From Thermoleophilia bacterium (GTDB lineage Bacteria; Actinomycetota; Thermoleophilia; Gaiellales; Gaiellaceae), in assembly GCA_025933895.1 (NCBI GenBank), contig JAICZB010000071.1, positions 1-9,303 on the forward strand: DNA of 9,303 nucleotides. Direction: 5' to 3'. Under the pieces are notes generated by a model. The model saw nothing but the letters and a program-made list of their open reading frames with translations, was not told the DNA's origin and did not search any database. Position numbers and translations under genes: made by a program. Positions 5,686-9,303 of the stretch are shown in pieces. The number at the start of each line of letters is the position of its first letter. The stretch's first letter is position 1.

Positions 5686-6729
5686 TCACCCGCGACGACG
5701 CCGACGCGAGCGACCGCGCCGCTGTGTGCGCCTGAGCGCGTCGAGCTCGGCGAGCGCCGCGCCCGCGCCGCGGGCGACCGTCGTCAGCGGCTCCCGGTCG
5801 CGGCTGACCGGGAGGCCGGTCTCGCCGCGAATCAGATCCGCGAACCCCGGCAGGAGCGCACCGCCGCCGCAGAGCGTGATGCCGCGGTCGGCGATGTCCG
5901 ACGCGAGCTGCGCCGGCGTCTGCTCGAGCAGGTCCTTGAGCGCCGTGACGATCCGCGAGAGCGGACGTTCGAGCGCCTGGCGGACCTCGTCCTCGCCGAG
6001 GGTGACGCGCGCGAGCATCCCCGTCGACATGTAGCGGCCCGCGACTTCCGCCTGGGTGACCGCGGCGTGGCCCTCGAGCGCGCTCCCGATCTCGATCTTC
6101 ACCCGCTCGGCCTGCTCGTGACCGACGAGCAGCCGGTGCTGGTCCTGGGCGAATCGGACGATGGCGTCGTCGAGGTCGTAGCCGCCGACCGGCAGCGATG
6201 TCGAGACGACGATCCCGCCGAGCGCGATCACGGCCATCTCGCTCGTGCCGCCGCCGACGTCGACGACGAGGGACGCCACGGCCTCCTCGACCGGCAGCTC
6301 GGCGCCGATCGCGCCCGCCATCGCCTCCTCGATCAGGTGCGCCTCGCGCGCACCGGCCGCCAGCGTCGCCTCGACCACCGCATCGCGTTCCACCTGCGTC
6401 AGGCCGCTCGGGACGCAGACGATGACCGCGCGCCGGAGTCCGCTGCCGCCGACGAGGCGGATGAACTGGCCGAGCATCTGCTCGGTCGTCTCGAAGTCGG
6501 CGATCACGCCGTGTCGCAACGGCCGCGTCGCGACGATCGTCGCCGGCGTGCGCCCGAGCATCTGCCGTGCCTTCTCGCCGACCGCGTACACCTGTCCGGT
6601 CTGCTGGTCCATCGCCACGACCGACGGCTCGAACAGGACGATGCCCTCGCCGCGGCGGAAGACGACCGTGTTCGCCGTTCCGAGATCGACGGCGAGATCG
6701 GTCCCGGCTGCGAACGACGGCAATCTCAT
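5686..6729 (-). CDS. mreB: MreB-family actin-like cell-shape protein
   Basis: MreB forms ATP-dependent membrane-bound filaments that guide lateral peptidoglycan synthesis. The 347-residue product carries the actin signatures: phosphate-1 DLGTANT (15-21), the IEEAMAGAIG connect segment with the catalytic-type Glu (134-135), phosphate-2 DVGGGTSEM (157-165), and the adenosine motif CGGGALLPG (287-295). The start is ATG 6729, 8 nt after GGAG on the minus strand. An upstream in-frame GTG at 6735 would sit only 2 nt from that site. It follows the D-Ala-D-Ala carboxypeptidase on the same strand (61 nt between stop and start), so the two wall genes are probably cotranscribed. mreC and mreD are not adjacent, suggesting a stand-alone or second copy. 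The C-terminus ends in an Arg-rich tail (10 Arg in the last 15 residues) beyond the normal fold. Confidence 0.93.
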   Translation of the reverse strand: MRLPSFAAGTDLAVDLGTANTVVFRRGEGIVLFEPSVVAMDQQTGQVYAVGEKARQMLGRTPATIVATRPLRHGVIADFETTEQMLGQFIRLVGGSGLRRAVIVCVPSGLTQVERDAVVEATLAAGAREAHLIEEAMAGAIGAELPVEEAVASLVVDVGGGTSEMAVIALGGIVVSTSLPVGGYDLDDAIVRFAQDQHRLLVGHEQAERVKIEIGSALEGHAAVTQAEVAGRYMSTGMLARVTLGEDEVRQALERPLSRIVTALKDLLEQTPAQLASDIADRGITLCGGGALLPGFADLIRGETGLPVSRDREPLTTVARGAGAALAELDALRRTQRRGRSRRRRRG

Positions 6730-6779
6730 CGGCACTTCTCCACGACCCCGCGTCGCCGGTCCCGGCGCCGCGGCAGGAA

Positions 6780-6796
6780 CCGTAGCCGTCCTACGG
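6780..6796. terminator. Hairpin spanning the carboxypeptidase stop codon
   Basis: CCGTAG (6780-6785) and CTACGG (6791-6796) pair perfectly around 5 bases. On the minus strand the stop codon of the carboxypeptidase gene forms part of the stem. There is no T-run, so it may be a weak attenuator or mRNA 3' structure between this gene and mreB, or chance. Confidence 0.25.
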
Positions 6797-7786
6797 GTGA
6801 GAGAAACCGAGGTTCAGCAGCTGCTTGGCGTCGGCGTACAGGTTCGGCGAGTCGAGGACGACCGCGATCAGCCTCCTCCCGTGCCGTGTGGCGGTCGCGA
6901 CGAGGCACCAGCCCGACTCCGAGGTGTAGCCCGTCTTGACGCCGTTCGCGCCCCGGTACGAGCGTAGGAGGAAGTTGTTGTTGACGTAGATCTTCGAGTT
7001 CGTCGGCGCCGCCCACCGCACGTGGATCTCCTTCGTCCGGACGAGGTCGTTGAAGCGCGGGTTCCGGAGCGCATAGCGGGTCAGCGCCGCGAGGTCCCAC
7101 GGAGTCGAGTAGTTGCCGTGGTCGCGGATGCCGCTCGGGCTCGTGTAGTGCGTGTCGCGCAGCCCGAGCGTGTGCGCCTCGTCGTTCATCTCGCGGAGGA
7201 ACGCATGCACCGAGCCGGCGCTCGAGATCGCGAGCTGGTTCGCGTCGTCGTTGCCCGAAAAGAGGAGCAGCGAGTAGAAGAGCTTCCACGCCTTGACTCG
7301 CTCGCCGGTGCGGAGCCCTTCGCGGACGAGCGGTACGCGGGTGACGGAGCGGGCCACCGTGACCGTGCTCTGCCACGGCACCTCGTTGAGCGCGAGGGTC
7401 GCGGTCATGATCTTCGTGAGCGAGGCGATCTTCCGCCGCTCGTGTGGGCGCTCGGCCCAGAGCACGCGCCCGGTGTCCTCGTCCACGAGGATCGCAGCCG
7501 GGGCGCCGATGCGGACGTGTGCGCCGGCGAGGAGCGGCGTCCCGTAGACGAGGCGCGGCGGCCTCTTCGAGGCTGAGTCGTGCGAGACCTTCCTCGGCGC
7601 CGGCGCCGGCGCCCGGTGCAGGGCTGCGGTGGTGTGATGCTGCGGCCTTGCGGCCGCGCGGCGTCCGAACCACACGCCCGCCGCGGCGGCGGCGACCACG
7701 GCGAGGACGAAGAGCGCGACCCTCCCGGCCCGGTAGCGGCGCCTCCGGCGCCGTGGCGCGACCGGCGTCAGAACATCCAGCGACAC
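6791..7786 (-). CDS. Membrane-anchored D-alanyl-D-alanine carboxypeptidase (peptidase S11)
   Basis: This DacA/PBP5-type enzyme trims the terminal D-Ala from peptidoglycan pentapeptides, limiting cross-linking. All three penicillin-binding motifs are present: SLTK (122-125, nucleophile Ser122), SGN (177-179) and KTG (284-286). The 331-residue product starts with a cytoplasmic Arg cluster (RRRRRR, 12-17), one membrane helix (about 23-40), then a Pro/Ala/His linker to about 90. So it is anchored at the N-terminus with the catalytic domain outside. It ends shortly after the catalytic domain and lacks the PBP5 C-terminal beta domain and amphipathic anchor. The start is GTG 7786, 7 nt after a minus-strand TACCCT box and with no ribosome site. 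It is divergent from alaS (62 nt between the starts) and precedes mreB, fitting a cell-wall unit. Confidence 0.92.
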   Translation of the reverse strand: MSLDVLTPVAPRRRRRRYRAGRVALFVLAVVAAAAAGVWFGRRAAARPQHHTTAALHRAPAPAPRKVSHDSASKRPPRLVYGTPLLAGAHVRIGAPAAILVDEDTGRVLWAERPHERRKIASLTKIMTATLALNEVPWQSTVTVARSVTRVPLVREGLRTGERVKAWKLFYSLLLFSGNDDANQLAISSAGSVHAFLREMNDEAHTLGLRDTHYTSPSGIRDHGNYSTPWDLAALTRYALRNPRFNDLVRTKEIHVRWAAPTNSKIYVNNNFLLRSYRGANGVKTGYTSESGWCLVATATRHGRRLIAVVLDSPNLYADAKQLLNLGFSHP

Positions 7787-7793
7787 GGGAGCG

Positions 7794-7799
7794 AGGGTA
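7794..7799 (-). promoter_or_regulatory. -10 box for the carboxypeptidase gene
   Basis: TACCCT on the minus strand fits TAnnnT and ends 7 bases before GTG 7786, placing +1 at about 7787. It shares a 62-bp divergent region with the alaS promoter, so the two could be co-regulated. Confidence 0.45.
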
Positions 7800-7835
7800 G
7801 CGACCTTCCCGGTCGTCCCCTGACACCCTCACTCC

Positions 7836-7841
7836 TAGAAT
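7836..7841 (+). promoter_or_regulatory. Leaderless -10 box for alaS
   Basis: TAGAAT, identical to the box at 3460-3465, ends 7 bases before GTG 7849, so +1 falls at about 7848. The alternative ATG at 7840 begins inside this hexamer and could not be in such a transcript. This favours GTG 7849 as the start. Confidence 0.55.
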
Positions 7842-7848
7842 GGCCGCC

Positions 7849-9303
7849 GTGCACACGACGGCCGAGCTGCGGGACGGATTCCAGGCGTTCTTCGAGGAGA
7901 AGGACCATCTGCGCGTCCCTTCCGCCTCCCTGATCCCCCGCGCCGAAGACCGCTCGACGCTCTACACGAGCGCCGGCATGCAACCGCAGATGCCGTACTT
8001 CCTCGGCCGCGAGTCGCCGCCGGCACCGCTCACGACGACATGCCAGAAGGTGTTTCGCACCCCGGACATCGACGACGTGGGGCTCGACACGTTCCATCTC
8101 ACCTTCTTCGAGATGCTCGGCAACTTCTCGTTCGGCCGGTACTTCAAGGAAGGCGCGATCGAGTACGCCACCGAGTTCATCCAGCAGCGGTTGAAGCTCG
8201 ACTGGGATCGCCTCTGGGTCAGCGTGCACGCAGGCGATCCCGGCCTCAAGCTGGGCCCCGACGAAGAGGCGATCGGCCACTGGGAGCGGATCGGCATGCC
8301 GTCGGAGCGGATCGTGCCGCTGCCGTCGTCCGAGAACTTCTGGTCGGTCGGCGGCCCGGGCCCGTGCGGTCCCGACTCGGAGCTGTACTGGGACTGGGGG
8401 GAGGAGACCGGCTGCGGCACTGAGGAGTGCAAGCCCGGCTGCACGCGCTGCGAGCGCTTCCTCGAGTTCGGGAACCTCGTCTTCATGTCGTACGAGCTCC
8501 ACCCCGACGGGACGCTCACAGAGCTCCCGAGCAAGAACATCGACACCGGCTGGGGGCTCGAGCGCCTCGCGCGCGTCGTCCAGGACGTCGCGTCCGTGTA
8601 CGACACCGACGGCTACCAGCTGATCATGGACTGGGTCGCCGAGCAGTCCGGAGTCGCGTACGGCTCGTCCGAAGACGCGACGAAAGCACATCGTGTTCTC
8701 GCCGACCACGGCCGCGCCATGACGTTCATTGCCGCCGAGGGCGTGACGCCCTCCAACGAGGGGCGAGGCTATGTCCTGCGCCGCATCATTCGACGTGCGG
8801 CCCAGCATGGCCAGCGGATTGGGATGGGGACACAGTCCGAGTTCCTGTCGGATCTAGCCGATGTCGTGATCGAGCAGATGGGGCCGGCGTACCCCGAGCT
8901 CGTCGCGCACCGCGAGGAAATCCACCACATCCTTCTCGCTGAGGAGCTGCGCTTTGCGCAAACACTCCAGTTCGGGATGGCGATCTTCGAAGTAGCAGAG
9001 TCGAAGGGCGAGATCACGGGAGAGGACGCATTCAGGTTGCAGGCCACCTACGGCTTCCCGATCGAGCTGACCCAGGAGCTCGCGCGCGAGCGCGGCCTCG
9101 CCGTGAACGAGGAGGAGTACGGCCGGCTGATGGAGCAGCACCGGGAGATCTCCCGGCAGGGTGGCACGCGCTACGAGCCGCGTTTCAGCGGCGCGCCGCG
9201 CACGGAGTTCGTCGGCTACGAGCAGCTCGACGTGCGGACGGCGATCGTCGCGCACGCCGACCTCGGCGAGGGCTTCTTCCAGGTCAAGCTCGCCGAGTCG
9301 CCG
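7849..9303 (+). CDS. alaS: Alanyl-tRNA synthetase (3' truncated by window)
   Basis: AlaRS charges tRNA-Ala with alanine in the cytoplasm. The window holds 485 codons of an enzyme usually near 870-900 residues: the whole class II catalytic core, the tRNA-recognition helices and the first part of the editing domain (from about EFVGYEQLD). Landmarks include TAELRDGFQAFF at the N-terminus, TSAGMQPQMPYFLG, the motif 2 region HLTFFEMLGNFSFG, FWSVGGPGPCGPDSELYWD, and motif 3 DTGWGLERLA. Two things differ from the commonest form. A four-cysteine insertion (Cys189, 194, 198, 201; C-x4-C-x3-C-x2-C) may bind zinc, and Trp stands where Met or Ala is usual in motif 3. GTG 7849 is chosen from the -10 box position; ATG 7840 would add three residues (MAA). 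Its neighbourhood with mnmA matches a common bacterial mnmA-alaS linkage, here separated by other genes. Confidence 0.95.
   Translation, partial: MHTTAELRDGFQAFFEEKDHLRVPSASLIPRAEDRSTLYTSAGMQPQMPYFLGRESPPAPLTTTCQKVFRTPDIDDVGLDTFHLTFFEMLGNFSFGRYFKEGAIEYATEFIQQRLKLDWDRLWVSVHAGDPGLKLGPDEEAIGHWERIGMPSERIVPLPSSENFWSVGGPGPCGPDSELYWDWGEETGCGTEECKPGCTRCERFLEFGNLVFMSYELHPDGTLTELPSKNIDTGWGLERLARVVQDVASVYDTDGYQLIMDWVAEQSGVAYGSSEDATKAHRVLADHGRAMTFIAAEGVTPSNEGRGYVLRRIIRRAAQHGQRIGMGTQSEFLSDLADVVIEQMGPAYPELVAHREEIHHILLAEELRFAQTLQFGMAIFEVAESKGEITGEDAFRLQATYGFPIELTQELARERGLAVNEEEYGRLMEQHREISRQGGTRYEPRFSGAPRTEFVGYEQLDVRTAIVAHADLGEGFFQVKLAESP

Noticed and set aside
5251..6939. A 562-codon open frame on the + strand across cupin and mreB
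   Set aside because: It is antisense to two clearly conserved genes, has biased Arg/Asp/Ala content typical of GC-rich shadow frames, and shows no domain.
7840..7848. ATG 7840 as the alaS start
   Set aside because: It lies within the TAGAAT box that best explains transcription, and the alignment to known AlaRS N-termini is equally good from GTG 7849.
7768..8808. A 346-codon minus-strand open frame opposite alaS
   Set aside because: alaS is unmistakable on the + strand. The antisense frame has no recognisable motif and is expected from strong third-position GC.
1..9303. Mobile element, CRISPR array, tRNA or phage genes
   Set aside because: No transposase or integrase motifs, terminal repeats, spaced direct repeats or cloverleaf-like sequences were seen on either strand.

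Overview
This is high-GC, densely coding DNA. It holds one or two ordinary housekeeping ends and an accessory middle. Gene content points to a deep-branching actinobacterium (Actinomycetota; Thermoleophilia/Gaiellales- or Rubrobacter-like). The reasons are an RsbW/SigB-type sigma module, MreB beside a DD-carboxypeptidase, a very small RsiG-like anti-sigma factor, and start codons placed right after TAnnnT boxes with no Shine-Dalgarno sequence. The taxonomic call is inference from content, not from a search.

Left block (1-2293, + strand): the 3' part of mnmA (tRNA 2-thiouridylase), a DUF948-type membrane protein, an RsbW-like anti-sigma factor whose ATP-binding motifs are eroded, and a SigB/SigF-type sigma factor. 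The gaps are 12 nt, a GTGA overlap and an ATGA overlap, so this reads as one translationally coupled operon.

Middle block (2337-4820): a leaderless SAM-dependent methyltransferase; a GNAT acetyltransferase gene broken by an internal deletion and compensating frameshifts; an unrecognised secreted or membrane-anchored protein; and, convergent with it, a two-part GNAT acetyltransferase. This looks like accessory gene turnover.

Right block (4936-7786, - strand): read leftward, a membrane-anchored D-Ala-D-Ala carboxypeptidase, mreB, a cupin, and a 75-residue coiled-coil protein. That last protein contains an exact E(X)3S(X)2R(X)3Q(X)3D c-di-GMP-binding signature, so it is best read as a small single-motif RsiG, the c-di-GMP-armed anti-sigma factor of WhiG. 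Divergent from this block, alaS (alanyl-tRNA synthetase) starts at 7849 and runs off the window.

The most interesting points are the RsiG homologue with a half-preserved second motif on its other helix, the SigB-partner anti-sigma lacking the N-box Asn and DxGxG, the scrambled GNAT pseudogene that still reads through in one frame, and a repeated leaderless promoter layout upstream of six or seven genes. No tRNA, rRNA, CRISPR array, insertion sequence or replication origin was seen. No stretch over 300 bases lacks a gene.
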